In this document: piece by piece, positions 8,822 through 17,497 of the stretch
How positions within the stretch are numbered: position 1 is the stretch's first letter
Layout: each line of letters begins with the position of its first letter
Assembly (NCBI GenBank): GCA_013285445.1
Contig: CP053448.1
Coordinates: 2,711,530-2,775,529 of the forward strand
DNA: 64,000 bases
Reading direction: 5' to 3'
Source: Pseudomonadota bacterium
GTDB lineage: Bacteria > Pseudomonadota > Gammaproteobacteria > Xanthomonadales > Wenzhouxiangellaceae
The notes under the pieces: generated by a model
What the model was told of the DNA's origin: nothing
The model's input: only the letters and a program-made list of their open reading frames with translations
The model's database searches: none
Made by a program: the position numbers and the translations under genes

Positions 8822-9027
8822 GCAGCTACGCCATCCGGTTTACGGTTTCCGGTTTCCGGGCGGCAGCCATCAGGCGTTGACCAACGGCCCTGCCGCGGAA
8901 TCCGCACAACATGCCGAAGGCAGGGTCTCTCGTCGCAGCAGCCAGGCACGGCCCGCATCCGGCCAGGTCTGCCCGTCGTTCCCCGGCGTAGTGCCTGAAA
9001 CCGTCAACCGGAAAGCGGACACCGGGC

Positions 9028-10284
9028 TCAGCCATAAACCGGATGCTTCCGACACAGCTCGAGTGCCGCCTCCTTCACCCGCGTTTCAACCGCCGCATCG
9101 CCCATGTGGTCGAGCACATCACAGATCAGGCCGGCCAGTTCGCGGCAGTCGTCTTCAGTGAAGCCGCGTGTCGTGCAGGCCGGGGTGCCAATGCGCAGAC
9201 CGGAGGTGACAAACGGCGAACGAGGCTCGCCCGGCACGGTGTTCTTGTTGACCGTTATGTTGGCCCGGCCCAGCGCGGCCTCGGCATCCTTGCCGGTGAT
9301 GTCGGTCTCAATCAGATCGATCAGAAACAGGTGGTTGTCGGTGCCGCCGGACACGACCCGGTATCCCCGGTCCATCGTCACGCCCGCCATGGCGCGCGCG
9401 TTGTCGACGACGCGCTGTTGATAGTCGCTGAATTCCGGAGACAGCGCCTCCTTGAAGGCGACCGCCTTGGCGGCGATCACGTGCATCAGCGGCCCGCCCT
9501 GGCAGCCCGGGAAAACCAGCGACTGAAACTTCTTGACCAGCTTTTCGTCTTCGCCCGAGGCCAGGATGATGCCGCCTCGCGGTCCACGCAGCGTCTTGTG
9601 CGTGGTCGAAGTCACAGCATGTGCATGGGGCACGGGATTGGGATAGACGCCGGCGGCAATCAGACCGGCGACATGCGCCATGTCGACCATGAACCAGGCA
9701 CCAACGGCATCGGCAATCTCGCGCATCCTCGCCCAGTCGACCACCCGTGAGTAGGCCGAGAAGCCACCGATGATCATTTTTGGCCGATGCGCCCGGGCCA
9801 GCTCAGCCATGCGCTCATAATCAATCTCCCCGGTTCCGCGATTCAGGCCGTAGTGGACGGCGTTGAAGACCTTGCCCGAAAAGTTGACCGGCGAGCCGTG
9901 GGTCAGGTGACCACCCTCAGACAAATCCATACCCAGGATCGTGTCGCCCGGCTCGAGCAGGGCCAGGTAGACCGCCTGGTTGGCCTGCGAGCCCGAGTGC
10001 GGCTGGACATTGGCGTAACCGGCGCCGAACAGCTTCTTGACGCGCTCGATGGCCAGGTTCTCGGCGATGTCGACGTATTCGCAACCGCCGTAGTAGCGCT
10101 TGCCCGGGTAGCCCTCCGCGTACTTGTTGGTCAGAACCGATCCCTGCGCCTGCATGACGCGGGGGCTGGCATAGTTTTCCGAGGCAATCAGCTCGATGTG
10201 GTCTTCCTGGCGCTGCGCTTCGGCGCGCAGCGCGTCGGCCAGCTCGTCATCGAATCCCGAAATCTGAAAGCTCTGGTCAAACAT
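9028..10284 (-). CDS. glyA: Serine hydroxymethyltransferase
   Basis: GlyA interconverts serine and glycine with transfer of one carbon to tetrahydrofolate (PLP enzyme, cytosol). Beginning [20 protein letters not shown], it contains [73 protein letters not shown] and the PLP-lysine motif [14 protein letters not shown]. 418 aa, typical. The ATG at 10284 is chosen because conservation begins there; the 16 codons upstream are not family-like. The ribosome binding site is poor. On the minus strand a TTGACA hexamer (10317-10312) precedes the start, but no good -10 is seen. A MITE-like element begins 66 bp upstream. Confidence 0.97.
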   Translation of the reverse strand: MFDQSFQISGFDDELADALRAEAQRQEDHIELIASENYASPRVMQAQGSVLTNKYAEGYPGKRYYGGCEYVDIAENLAIERVKKLFGAGYANVQPHSGSQANQAVYLALLEPGDTILGMDLSEGGHLTHGSPVNFSGKVFNAVHYGLNRGTGEIDYERMAELARAHRPKMIIGGFSAYSRVVDWARMREIADAVGAWFMVDMAHVAGLIAAGVYPNPVPHAHAVTSTTHKTLRGPRGGIILASGEDEKLVKKFQSLVFPGCQGGPLMHVIAAKAVAFKEALSPEFSDYQQRVVDNARAMAGVTMDRGYRVVSGGTDNHLFLIDLIETDITGKDAEAALGRANITVNKNTVPGEPRSPFVTSGLRIGTPACTTRGFTEDDCRELAGLICDVLDHMGDAAVETRVKEAALELCRKHPVYG

Positions 10285-10350
10285 GCTGGTGCGTTGCCCG
10301 TTTTGAAAACCTGTCAATGGTATCACCATCATTATTGGCCCGGCGGTAAT

Positions 10351-10622
10351 CTAGTGTACCCCGTCACTCATCTTGTAACTTATAGAGCGCCGTACAAGCC
10401 CGAGCGCAAGGCGGCGCTCGCCGGGAAGGGTGGTGCCCTTTGCAAGAGCGCCAACGCCGCGATCGGGCTTGTACGGCGCTCCCGGTCGGGCGAGCGCCTC
10501 AGGGGCCATCTGCGGCGTTGCGATTGCTTGACGTAGCCCCACTACGCCGGCGCAATCGCGCCTTGCATCTGGCCCCTGAGGCACTCACTATAAGTCACAA
10601 GATGAGTGACGGGGTACACTAG
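10351..10622. mobile_element. 272-bp MITE-like palindromic element, copy 1
   Basis: Both ends are near-perfect terminal inverted repeats of about 36 bp beginning CTAGTGTACCCCGTCACTCA (one mismatch between ends). Inside are two nested hairpins: stem A, 18 bp perfect (10385-10402 with 10464-10481, GAGCGCCGTACAAGCCCG), and stem B, 17 bp with one mismatch (10492-10508 with 10570-10586). A copy with 2 substitutions in 272 bases lies in inverted orientation at 34528-34799. No transposase is encoded; short open frames inside follow from the palindromes. CTAG at each edge could be a 4-bp target duplication with TIRs starting TGTACCCC, which would fit IS5-type target choice (inference). It sits between glyA and the alkB end. 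Confidence 0.85.
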
Positions 10623-10658
10623 ATTGCACTCCGAGACTTCGGGAATCGCTCGAATCGA

Positions 10659-10699
10659 GGCCTCGCTCGCCGGGGAGGGTGGCGCCCTTTGCAGGAGCG
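10659..10699. repeat. Diverged fragment of the MITE internal region
   Basis: A 41-base stretch matches the stem-A loop of the adjacent element (10410-10450) at 36 of 41 positions, in the same orientation, sharing the core GCTCGCCGGG and GCCCTTTGCA. It lies only 37 bp beyond the right end of copy 1 and lacks the terminal repeats. It looks like an older, decayed insertion of the same family or a local duplication. The rest of 10623-10781, before the alkB stop, shows nothing recognisable. Confidence 0.55.
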
Positions 10700-10781
10700 A
10701 CATCACGGGGCCGGGCCGTTCCCGTGGCCCCTGACCGGTTGATACTGCCCATCACTGGCCGCGCTTGCGAAATCCCGGAAT

Positions 10782-11921
10782 TCAGCGGTTGACCCGATCG
10801 AGACATCCGGCCACGTGGGGCAAGGCAAGCAGACGCGGATTCATGACCCGAAACCAAACCGGCGGCACGTAGGCCAGCAAGAACATCCCGAAATAGCCGG
10901 TCGGCAGGCGCGGCAGGTCATCGAAGTGACGCAGCGACTGGTAGCGCCGAACAGGATTGGCGTGATGATCGGAGTGACGCTCGAGATGAAACAGCAGCAG
11001 ATTCGAAAAGATGTGATTGCTGTTCCATGAATGATGCGGCTGGCAGCGTTCGTAACTGCCGTCCGGACGTCGCTGCCTGAGCAATCCGTAGTGTTCCACG
11101 TAGTTGGCACTGGTGAGCTGGAACCAGGCCACCAGATTGTGAATCAGCAAAAACAGCAGGGTCGTGCCGCCAAACACCGCAATCAGCGACCCCTGCAGAA
11201 GCACGCTCAACAGCCATGACTGAATGATGCTGTTGCGCAGGCCCCATGGCCGGTGGCCGCGGCGACGCAGACGCCAGCTTTCAATGCGCCAGGCGCGCCG
11301 CAGTCCGCCCGGTATTTCGCGCAGCGCGAAGCGATAGATCGACTCACCCATGCGGGCGCTGGCGCAGTCGTCCGGCGTGGCGACATGCTTGTGGTGACCG
11401 AAGTTATGCTCGACCGTGAAATGGCCATAGGCCGGAACGGCCAGCGCGATTCGCGTCAGCAACTGCTCGATTGCGCTGCGCTTATGTCCCATTTCGTGTG
11501 CGGTATTGACGGCCAGCCCGGAAGCAAGTCCGGCAACCACCGCCAGCGCCAGCCAGCCCGGCAGACTCAGCCCCGCGGTTGCCGCCCACCAGACTGCGAC
11601 GACCAGCGAGATGACATGCAGGGGCACGGTCAACCAGGTCAGCACACGATAGTAGTAGTCGTTCTCGAGCGCCGGTACCGTCTGTTCGGGTGGATTACTC
11701 TGGTCCTCACCGAATGCCCAGTCCAGCAGCGGACCCAGTCCGTAGCTGAAGATGATCGGCGCAATCAGCAGCCACTCGCTGCCGGTGACGTGATGAAGCC
11801 AGACGGCAGCCACCGGAAACAGCGGGTAGACGACCGAAAGCAGCCACAGGCTGCGCTTGCGGTCAACATATTCCGCCGGCCGGCCTTTTTCGTCGATATA
11901 CGGATAGCTGCGTGCGAACAT
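10782..11921 (-). CDS. alkB: AlkB-family membrane di-iron alkane monooxygenase
   Basis: This integral-membrane non-haem di-iron hydroxylase would oxidise the terminal carbon of alkanes (or a related hydrophobic substrate) with rubredoxin as electron donor. All histidine clusters are present: NTAHEMGHKRS, VEHNFGHHKHVATPDD, SANYVEHYGLLR and LERHSDHH, between about six hydrophobic segments. The start at 11921 (MFARSYPYIDEKG) has a clear GGAGG upstream; the longer frame to 12005 is not needed. 379 aa, near the usual about 400. No rubredoxin gene or alk regulator is adjacent. Divergent from the phosphohexomutase gene with about 100 bp between. Substrate range cannot be read from sequence; the xylene-monooxygenase/fatty-acid hydroxylase sister families are possible but the HYG-containing motif favours AlkB. 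Confidence 0.88.
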   Translation of the reverse strand: MFARSYPYIDEKGRPAEYVDRKRSLWLLSVVYPLFPVAAVWLHHVTGSEWLLIAPIIFSYGLGPLLDWAFGEDQSNPPEQTVPALENDYYYRVLTWLTVPLHVISLVVAVWWAATAGLSLPGWLALAVVAGLASGLAVNTAHEMGHKRSAIEQLLTRIALAVPAYGHFTVEHNFGHHKHVATPDDCASARMGESIYRFALREIPGGLRRAWRIESWRLRRRGHRPWGLRNSIIQSWLLSVLLQGSLIAVFGGTTLLFLLIHNLVAWFQLTSANYVEHYGLLRQRRPDGSYERCQPHHSWNSNHIFSNLLLFHLERHSDHHANPVRRYQSLRHFDDLPRLPTGYFGMFLLAYVPPVWFRVMNPRLLALPHVAGCLDRVNR

Positions 11922-12024
11922 GGCGACACCTCCTGCTTTCAGCGACCATATTAACCAAACCGTAACCCCGGGATCTGCAATTCGGTTAGGATTGCGTCGT
12001 TTCACACACCCCCTGCCCGATCAC

Positions 12025-13398
12025 ATGCTCACCCTGCCCGACTCGCCGTTCAAGGCCTACGACATCCGCGGTCGCGTTCCGGATCAGCTCAACGAGGATC
12101 TGGCGCGCCGAATCGGCCAGGCGTATGCGCACGTCGTCCGCCCCGGCGGCCCGGTGGCCATCGGTCGTGACATGCGCCCGTCGAGCGAAGCCCTGGCCGC
12201 GGCGCTGGCCGAGGGCCTCAATCAAGCCGGTGTCGATACGCGCGATATCGGCCTGTGCGGCACCGAAGTTGTCTATCACGCCGCATCCCTGGAGGAAATG
12301 GGCGGGGGCATCATGGTTACGGCAAGCCACAATCCGGCCGATTACAACGGCATGAAGATGGTGCGGGAGTCCGCCATTCCGCTCAGCGGTGATTCCGGAC
12401 TGGGTGATATCGAGCACCTGCTGGCGGCCGGTGAGAAATTCCGCTCGACCGGCCGTCGAGGCACCCACCGGCCGCTCGACGCATTCAGCGGTTACGTCAG
12501 GCGGGTGCGTTCGATGATCGACCGGCAGCGTCTCGGGCCGCTGCGGCTGGTTGTCAACAGCGGCAACGGCTGTGCCGGTCCGGCATTCGATGCCATCGTC
12601 GAAGGCCTGCCGTTCGAAGTCGTGCGCCTGCACCACAGGCCCGACGGGCGATTTCCCAACGGCGTACCCAATCCGCTGCTGCCGGAAAACAGGGACATCA
12701 CGGCCAGGGCGGTCGTCGATAACAACGCTGATCTTGGCATTGCCTGGGACGGCGACTACGATCGCTGCTTCTTTTTCGACCATCGCGGCCGCTTCGTGGA
12801 GGGCTACTACCTGGTCGGCCTGTTCGCCCGCCAGCTGCTCGAGCGTTCGCCGGGAGAAGCGATCATTCTCGATCCCAGACTGACCTGGAACACCCTCGAG
12901 GAAGTGACTGCCGCCGGCGGTCGCGCCCTGATCAACAAGAGCGGCCATGCCTTCATCAAGGAGCGAATGCGGCGCGAGAATGCGCTCTACGGGGGCGAAA
13001 TGTCGGCCCATCACTACTTCCGCGATTTTGCCTACTGCGACAGCGGAATGATTCCCTGGCTGCTGCTGGCCGAACGCATCGCCACGACTGGTCAGTCACT
13101 GGCCGACCTGGTTGACGCACGAATTGCGGCCTACCCCTGCAGCGGCGAGATCAATTTCCAGGTCGAAGATGCCGGGGCCGTGATCGATCGGGTGCTGACC
13201 CACTACCAGGCCGAACATCCCGATGTCGACCGCACCGACGGCATCAGCCTGGAGTTCACCCGCTGGCGCTTCAATCTGCGCACATCCAACACCGAACCGG
13301 TGATTCGGCTCAACGTCGAAACCCGCGGTGACACTGCCTTGCTGAGGGCCAGGACCGACGAACTCGGCGCACTCATCCAAGCACCGCCCGGCACCTGA
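12025..13398 (+). CDS. manB: Phosphomannomutase/phosphoglucomutase (ManB/AlgC family)
   Basis: This alpha-D-phosphohexomutase interconverts hexose 6- and 1-phosphates and feeds GDP-mannose and polysaccharide synthesis. Sequence features in order: FKAYDIRGRVPDQLNED, AIGRDMRPSSEAL, the phosphoserine loop VTASHNPADYNGMKMV, the metal loop GIAWDGDYDRCFFFDHRGRF (DGDxDR), the sugar-binding GGEMSAHHYFRDF, and the C-terminal phosphate-binding RTSNTEPVIRLNVE. 457 aa, as expected. The start at 12025 is chosen by homology; the open frame upstream runs through the alkB promoter. Assignment to mannose versus glucose specificity is not possible from motifs alone; many relatives are bifunctional. Confidence 0.92.
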   Translation: MLTLPDSPFKAYDIRGRVPDQLNEDLARRIGQAYAHVVRPGGPVAIGRDMRPSSEALAAALAEGLNQAGVDTRDIGLCGTEVVYHAASLEEMGGGIMVTASHNPADYNGMKMVRESAIPLSGDSGLGDIEHLLAAGEKFRSTGRRGTHRPLDAFSGYVRRVRSMIDRQRLGPLRLVVNSGNGCAGPAFDAIVEGLPFEVVRLHHRPDGRFPNGVPNPLLPENRDITARAVVDNNADLGIAWDGDYDRCFFFDHRGRFVEGYYLVGLFARQLLERSPGEAIILDPRLTWNTLEEVTAAGGRALINKSGHAFIKERMRRENALYGGEMSAHHYFRDFAYCDSGMIPWLLLAERIATTGQSLADLVDARIAAYPCSGEINFQVEDAGAVIDRVLTHYQAEHPDVDRTDGISLEFTRWRFNLRTSNTEPVIRLNVETRGDTALLRARTDELGALIQAPPGT

Positions 13399-13414
13399 GG
13401 CTCGCATCGCCGGA

Positions 13415-14617
13415 TCAGGCCGATGCCAGCGTGGTCACCGACGACCGGCCTTCCGTCTCGACACGATTGCGACCGTTTTCCTTGGCCCGGTAAACGGCCC
13501 GGTCGGCACGCCGAAGCAGGGCGTCCCAATCGTCGCTGTCGTGCTGCAGGGTCGTGATCCCGAAGCTGGCCGTGACCACAATGGATCGCCCGCGGAATTC
13601 CACCGGATGCTCGGCCAGCGCATGGCGCAGGCGCTGGGCAACCTGCCGGGCTGTGGACATGCCGGCGTCCGGCAACAGCACCAGAAATTCCTCACCGCCG
13701 ATGCGAAACACGATATCGGCATCCCGCACCGTGGCACGCAGGCGGCGGGCGACACTGCGCAGCACGAAGTCACCGGCAGCGTGGCCATGGCCGTCATTGA
13801 CCTGCTTGAACCAGTCCAGGTCCAGCGCAACCACCGACAGCGGCCGTTGGCTGCGCGAGGCACGAATCAGCTCACGCTCAGCGACGTCTTCAAGCGAGTA
13901 GCGGTTGAGCAGCCCGGTCAAGGCGTCGTGTCGCGCGAGATACTGCAGGTGAATCTCCTTGTAGCGAAACAGCAGCAGCGCCAGTGCACCGGCCAGGCCC
14001 AGGTAAAACAGCACGCTGGCCAGAAATACTGGCGCCAGCACCGGACTGCGCTCCGGCTGCCCGGCAAGATCGTAGTCGAGCAGCAGATAGGCGAAGCGCA
14101 GGCACAGGAATCCGGCATAGCCAATCAGCACTGCGGCGACCGCTGCCCGATAGCGCCTGAGCGGCCGATCGTCGCCCTGGAATAACCAGCATGCCGACAT
14201 CGCGGCGATCGCCGTGTAAAGCATCGAAATCAAACCGACGCGCAGCAACACGCTGTGCTGCATCAGTGGAACGGTCAGGATCAGGAGGACGACCAGCAGG
14301 CCAAGCAGGACGACCGCCCGTGTCGAGCGATCCCGGCGCAGGTGATCCTGGATGCCCAGCAGCACCATTCCATGTCCCAGCGCAATGGCACCATTGGCCA
14401 GGGCCAGCCCGATCACCGATACGGCCGGACTCGCCGGCACCATGGTCAGCAGTCCGACGAGATGCCCGACACAGAAGAACACGCCGGCCAGCGCCCAGTC
14501 GCGCACCGCGCGCTCGCGGTTGCCCGCCAGATGGATGCCGGTCATGACCACCGCAAGAAACAGCGCGCACAGCGCCGCCACGAATACCAATGTGAACGCA
14601 TCGAGCGAGCGGAACAC
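13415..14617 (-). CDS. Membrane diguanylate cyclase (GGDEF domain)
   Basis: This protein makes c-di-GMP from two GTP. The N-terminal half (about residues 1-200) has seven or so hydrophobic segments, probably a membrane sensor domain; the C-terminal half is a GGDEF domain with HDALTGLLNR, VVALDLDWFKQVNDGHGHAAGD, the active site RIGGEEFLVLLP (GGEEF, active form), and an RxxD inhibitory I-site (RDAD) five residues before it, so product inhibition is expected. The GTG at 14617 has a strong GGGAGG five bases upstream and is preferred to the TTG at 14686. It converges with the phosphohexomutase gene, ends 16 bp apart. Ligand unknown. Confidence 0.9.
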   Translation of the reverse strand: MFRSLDAFTLVFVAALCALFLAVVMTGIHLAGNRERAVRDWALAGVFFCVGHLVGLLTMVPASPAVSVIGLALANGAIALGHGMVLLGIQDHLRRDRSTRAVVLLGLLVVLLILTVPLMQHSVLLRVGLISMLYTAIAAMSACWLFQGDDRPLRRYRAAVAAVLIGYAGFLCLRFAYLLLDYDLAGQPERSPVLAPVFLASVLFYLGLAGALALLLFRYKEIHLQYLARHDALTGLLNRYSLEDVAERELIRASRSQRPLSVVALDLDWFKQVNDGHGHAAGDFVLRSVARRLRATVRDADIVFRIGGEEFLVLLPDAGMSTARQVAQRLRHALAEHPVEFRGRSIVVTASFGITTLQHDSDDWDALLRRADRAVYRAKENGRNRVETEGRSSVTTLASA

Positions 14618-14732
14618 CGCGCCTCCCTCCCCACCCCCGGCGGGAACCCTGACTGCCACCCGGACCGGCCTCCCGGCCCGGCTCAAACCATTGCCTTTTC
14701 CAGATTACGCCGGCCAGGACCGGTTTTCAAGG

Positions 14733-14935
14733 TGTAGCCTTGTCCAATGACACATGAGCCTGAACGGGGCACGCGTTTCCAACGAGAAGTGAGCCTGAAG
14801 GCGATTCGGGGTCCGGGATCATCGGAGGATGATCGTGACTCTCACAACGCAAGGGCTCCAGACCCTGGACCAGGTCCGGAATTTTGTCGACCACAGGGAG
14901 CCACTCGGCTTCGAGCCGCCCGACACGGCCCGCGC
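14733..14935 (+). mobile_element. Left-end fragment of an insertion sequence with the first codons of its transposase
   Basis: From 14829 a short frame begins MIVTLTTQGLQTLDQVRNFV then DHREPLGFEPPD. This resembles the N-terminus of integrase-type IS transposases (ISNCY/IS481-like, whose proteins start with LxTxxLQTLxQVRxFL). Similarity stops after about 35 codons, close to the stop of the minus-strand lipoprotein gene. Upstream, 14733-14828 looks like an IS end: it has two direct repeats TGAGCCTGAA (14755-14764, 14790-14799) 35 bp apart, plausible transposase binding sites. No other end or remaining transposase is present. The assignment rests on remembered family patterns, hence moderate confidence. 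Confidence 0.5.
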
Positions 14936-14951
14936 CCGGACAGGCGGATGC

Positions 14952-16769
14952 TCAGTCGGTCATCAGCTCGGCAATGGTTGCCACCGGAGCCGAGCCGAAG
15001 CTCAGAAACTCGTTGTGGAAGGCTTCCAGGTCGAACGCATCGCCCTCGATCTGCCGGCGGCGCTCCCGCAGGTCCCGTATCTCTGCGTAGCCGGCATAGT
15101 AAGAGGTCAGCTGAACCTGGCTCAGCGTGACGCGCAGCCACTTCTGCTCTGCCTCGGAGCGCTCCTGGAACGCCTCTTCCTGCATCATGCGAAGGGCCTC
15201 ATCGCGCTCCATGCCGAGCACGTGGACCGAGTAGTCAAGTATTGCGTTGGACACCACCCGCAGCAGCCATTTGCCGTGCATCAGCCACAGCTCGGGCGCA
15301 TGGTCGCCCCAGCCCTGCTCAAGCATCATGCGCTCGGCATAGACCGCCCAGCCTTCGATCATCGCCCCGTTGCCGAACAGGCTCTTGACCAGACTCGGTG
15401 ACCGGTTGGCGTGCAGGAGCTGGGTGTAGTGCCCCGGGATGGCTTCGTGGATATTGAGTATCTGAAGCATCCATTGGTTGTACTCGCGCAGATAGCTCGC
15501 GGCCTGATCGGGGCCATAGGACTCAAGGGGCGTCACGTTATAGTAGGTTTCAGCGCCCGGGTTGAACGGCCCCGGCGCGCTGACCGAGGCAATCGCGCCG
15601 GTGCCCCGCATGTACTCCGGCGTCTCTCGCACCACCAGCGGCTTGTCGGGATCCTGCTCGAGCAGTCGGTTGGCGCGCACGAATTCAGCCAGCCGGGGGA
15701 TCTGGCGGCGTATCTCGTCGATGAATCCCTCGAGCGGGACCTGTTCGTCCGAGAGCCGCTCAATCAGGCCGGAGATGCGCTCCAGGGGTGCGTCGGGCAG
15801 CGGTTCATCCGGAAAATAGCGCGGCCACAGCTCAACCGCCAGCTCGTCCATTTCCGCGTGCAGACGCGCCTTTTCGGCGAGCGCGCGCTGATAGAGCTCC
15901 GCTGCACTGAACGCAGACTGGATATCCAGGGCAAACTTCTGCTCGTAGAGCATCTCCCCAAGCCGAAACGAACGCGCATGACCGGCATCGGCCAGCTCAT
16001 CGCGCAACCGCTCAAGCCAGCCAATCCAGTCGATGACGGCGCTGCGGGCGCTGGCGATGCGCTCATCCAGCGTCCTGCGCTGCTCGTTTGACAGCTCGGC
16101 GGCAGCGGCACGGGTCGCGATTGATTCAAACAGCGCCAGTGCGCCCTGGTTCTGGCGAATGGCCAGCTCGGTGTGCTGCAACGTCGGTGATTGCAGGCTG
16201 CGCCGGGCCACGTCATAGTAGGCTTGCACGTTGTCCAGCCGACGCCCGATCAGAACCAGTCGCTGTTCGAGTGGCGCAAACTCGGTATTGAGGAGCACAC
16301 CGATCGGTCCGGCTACGTTGTAGCGAGACGGCTGCCACTCCCAGCCACGATAGGTGTTCAGGTACCACTGCATCGATCTCAGGTGATTCTCGAGCAGGTC
16401 GTAGTCCGCCCTCGAATGCGGCGAAAGGGCCAGGCGATCGAAGTCGGCAAGCCGAGCCAGCGCGTCACTCAGGAAAGCATCAGCGCGACCGCGATATTCA
16501 GCGTCTGGAATGGTCAGCCGATCGGCCTTGGCGTAGTCACCCTGATAGATCGCCCATTCCGGATTGAGCGTCAGCATGTCGTCAATCAGCGACTGCGCCA
16601 GCACTTCGAAAGCAGCCTCGGGGTGCGCCGGTGCCGCCTGCTCCGTGCTCACATCCGGCCCGACCGAATCAGCTTGGCCAGCCGGCCCTGCCGCGCCGGA
16701 AACGGGTGATTCCTGCCGGCAGGCCACCAGGACAAACAGGGCAAGGCCCGCAAGGCTTACAAGTCGCAT
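14952..16769 (-). CDS. DUF885 family lipoprotein (putative metallopeptidase-like)
   Basis: A 605-aa exported lipoprotein: MRLVSLAGLALFVLVACRQE has a lipobox ending at Cys17, then a low-complexity linker and a long helical DUF885 domain. Diagnostic segments include DYDLLENHLRSMQWYL, the zinc-motif-like NIHEAIPGHYTQLLHANR (HExxxGH), WAVYAERMMLEQGW and SYYAGYAEIRDLRER. The HEAIPGH motif and downstream Glu are typical of the DUF885 group, distantly related to M2/M3-type zincin peptidases; substrate unknown. Length is normal. It stands alone, divergent from the hemolysin-III-like gene; its 3' end abuts an IS fragment. Confidence 0.88.
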   Translation of the reverse strand: MRLVSLAGLALFVLVACRQESPVSGAAGPAGQADSVGPDVSTEQAAPAHPEAAFEVLAQSLIDDMLTLNPEWAIYQGDYAKADRLTIPDAEYRGRADAFLSDALARLADFDRLALSPHSRADYDLLENHLRSMQWYLNTYRGWEWQPSRYNVAGPIGVLLNTEFAPLEQRLVLIGRRLDNVQAYYDVARRSLQSPTLQHTELAIRQNQGALALFESIATRAAAAELSNEQRRTLDERIASARSAVIDWIGWLERLRDELADAGHARSFRLGEMLYEQKFALDIQSAFSAAELYQRALAEKARLHAEMDELAVELWPRYFPDEPLPDAPLERISGLIERLSDEQVPLEGFIDEIRRQIPRLAEFVRANRLLEQDPDKPLVVRETPEYMRGTGAIASVSAPGPFNPGAETYYNVTPLESYGPDQAASYLREYNQWMLQILNIHEAIPGHYTQLLHANRSPSLVKSLFGNGAMIEGWAVYAERMMLEQGWGDHAPELWLMHGKWLLRVVSNAILDYSVHVLGMERDEALRMMQEEAFQERSEAEQKWLRVTLSQVQLTSYYAGYAEIRDLRERRRQIEGDAFDLEAFHNEFLSFGSAPVATIAELMTD

Positions 16770-16849
16770 GGGATCTTTCCCTCACAAATCGTGTTTTGGC
16801 ATCCTACTCCAGATGGGCAGCAGCCGTCGGCTTTGCTATCATTTCGCCC

Positions 16850-17497
16850 ATGAACCCGCTGCCGCAGACTTATCGCGAAGAAATCGCCAACGCGCTGACG
16901 CACGGGCTTGGCGTTATCCTGTCGATTGGTGGCGGTGCCGTACTTATCACGCTGACTTCACTGATGGCCGGCGTGCGGGAGGTCATCAGCGTATCGATCT
17001 TCGTCGCTTCGCTGGTGCTCCTCTACACCGCCTCGACGCTGTATCACTCGGCGCGTTCAGCACGCTGGAAATCACGCCTTAAAATACTCGATCATTGCGC
17101 CATCTTTCTGCTGATTGCCGGCACCTATACGCCGTTTACCCTGGCGGCGATGCGCGGCGGCTGGGGCTGGTCCCTGTTTGGCGTCATCTGGGGGCTGGCC
17201 GTGATTGGCATCGTCCTCAAGCTGTTCTTTACAGGGCGCTATCAGCGCCTGTCGACGGCGACCTATATCGGCATGGGCTGGCTGGCCATCATCGCCTTTG
17301 CACCCCTGGCCCAGGCCCTGACACCGGCCGCTCTGGCATGGTTGATCGGCGGAGGCCTGCTCTACACCACCGGCACCCTGTTCTACCATGCGCGCCGCCT
17401 GCCCTATGCGCATGCCGTCTGGCACCTGTTTGTTCTCGGCGGCAGTGCTTGTCATTTCGCCGCCGTCACGACCCAGGTGATTGCAGCATCTGCCTGA
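16850..17497 (+). CDS. Hemolysin III family (YqfA/PAQR-like) membrane protein
   Basis: This 215-aa inner-membrane protein has seven predicted helices. It shows the family motifs [44 protein letters not shown] and [32 protein letters not shown]; the conserved His, Asp and Ser residues are those that bind a metal in PAQR/hydrolase relatives. Such proteins are named for a cytolytic Bacillus homologue, but their bacterial role is mostly unknown (membrane homeostasis). The ATG at 16850 is chosen because the family begins NALTHGLG shortly after; the upstream frame is not conserved. The 3' end overlaps the convergent GGDEF-EAL gene by 32 bases. Confidence 0.9.
   Translation: MNPLPQTYREEIANALTHGLGVILSIGGGAVLITLTSLMAGVREVISVSIFVASLVLLYTASTLYHSARSARWKSRLKILDHCAIFLLIAGTYTPFTLAAMRGGWGWSLFGVIWGLAVIGIVLKLFFTGRYQRLSTATYIGMGWLAIIAFAPLAQALTPAALAWLIGGGLLYTTGTLFYHARRLPYAHAVWHLFVLGGSACHFAAVTTQVIAASA

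Noticed and set aside
8822..9027. An FMN riboswitch ahead of the riboflavin genes.
   Set aside because: The conserved RFN core bases are not found on the minus strand in this gap or elsewhere upstream of ribD.
10351..10622. Short reading frames within the two MITE copies (for example 10440-10622 and 34614-34796).
   Set aside because: They mirror the palindromes, repeat in both orientations and have no ribosome binding site; the DNA structure explains them.
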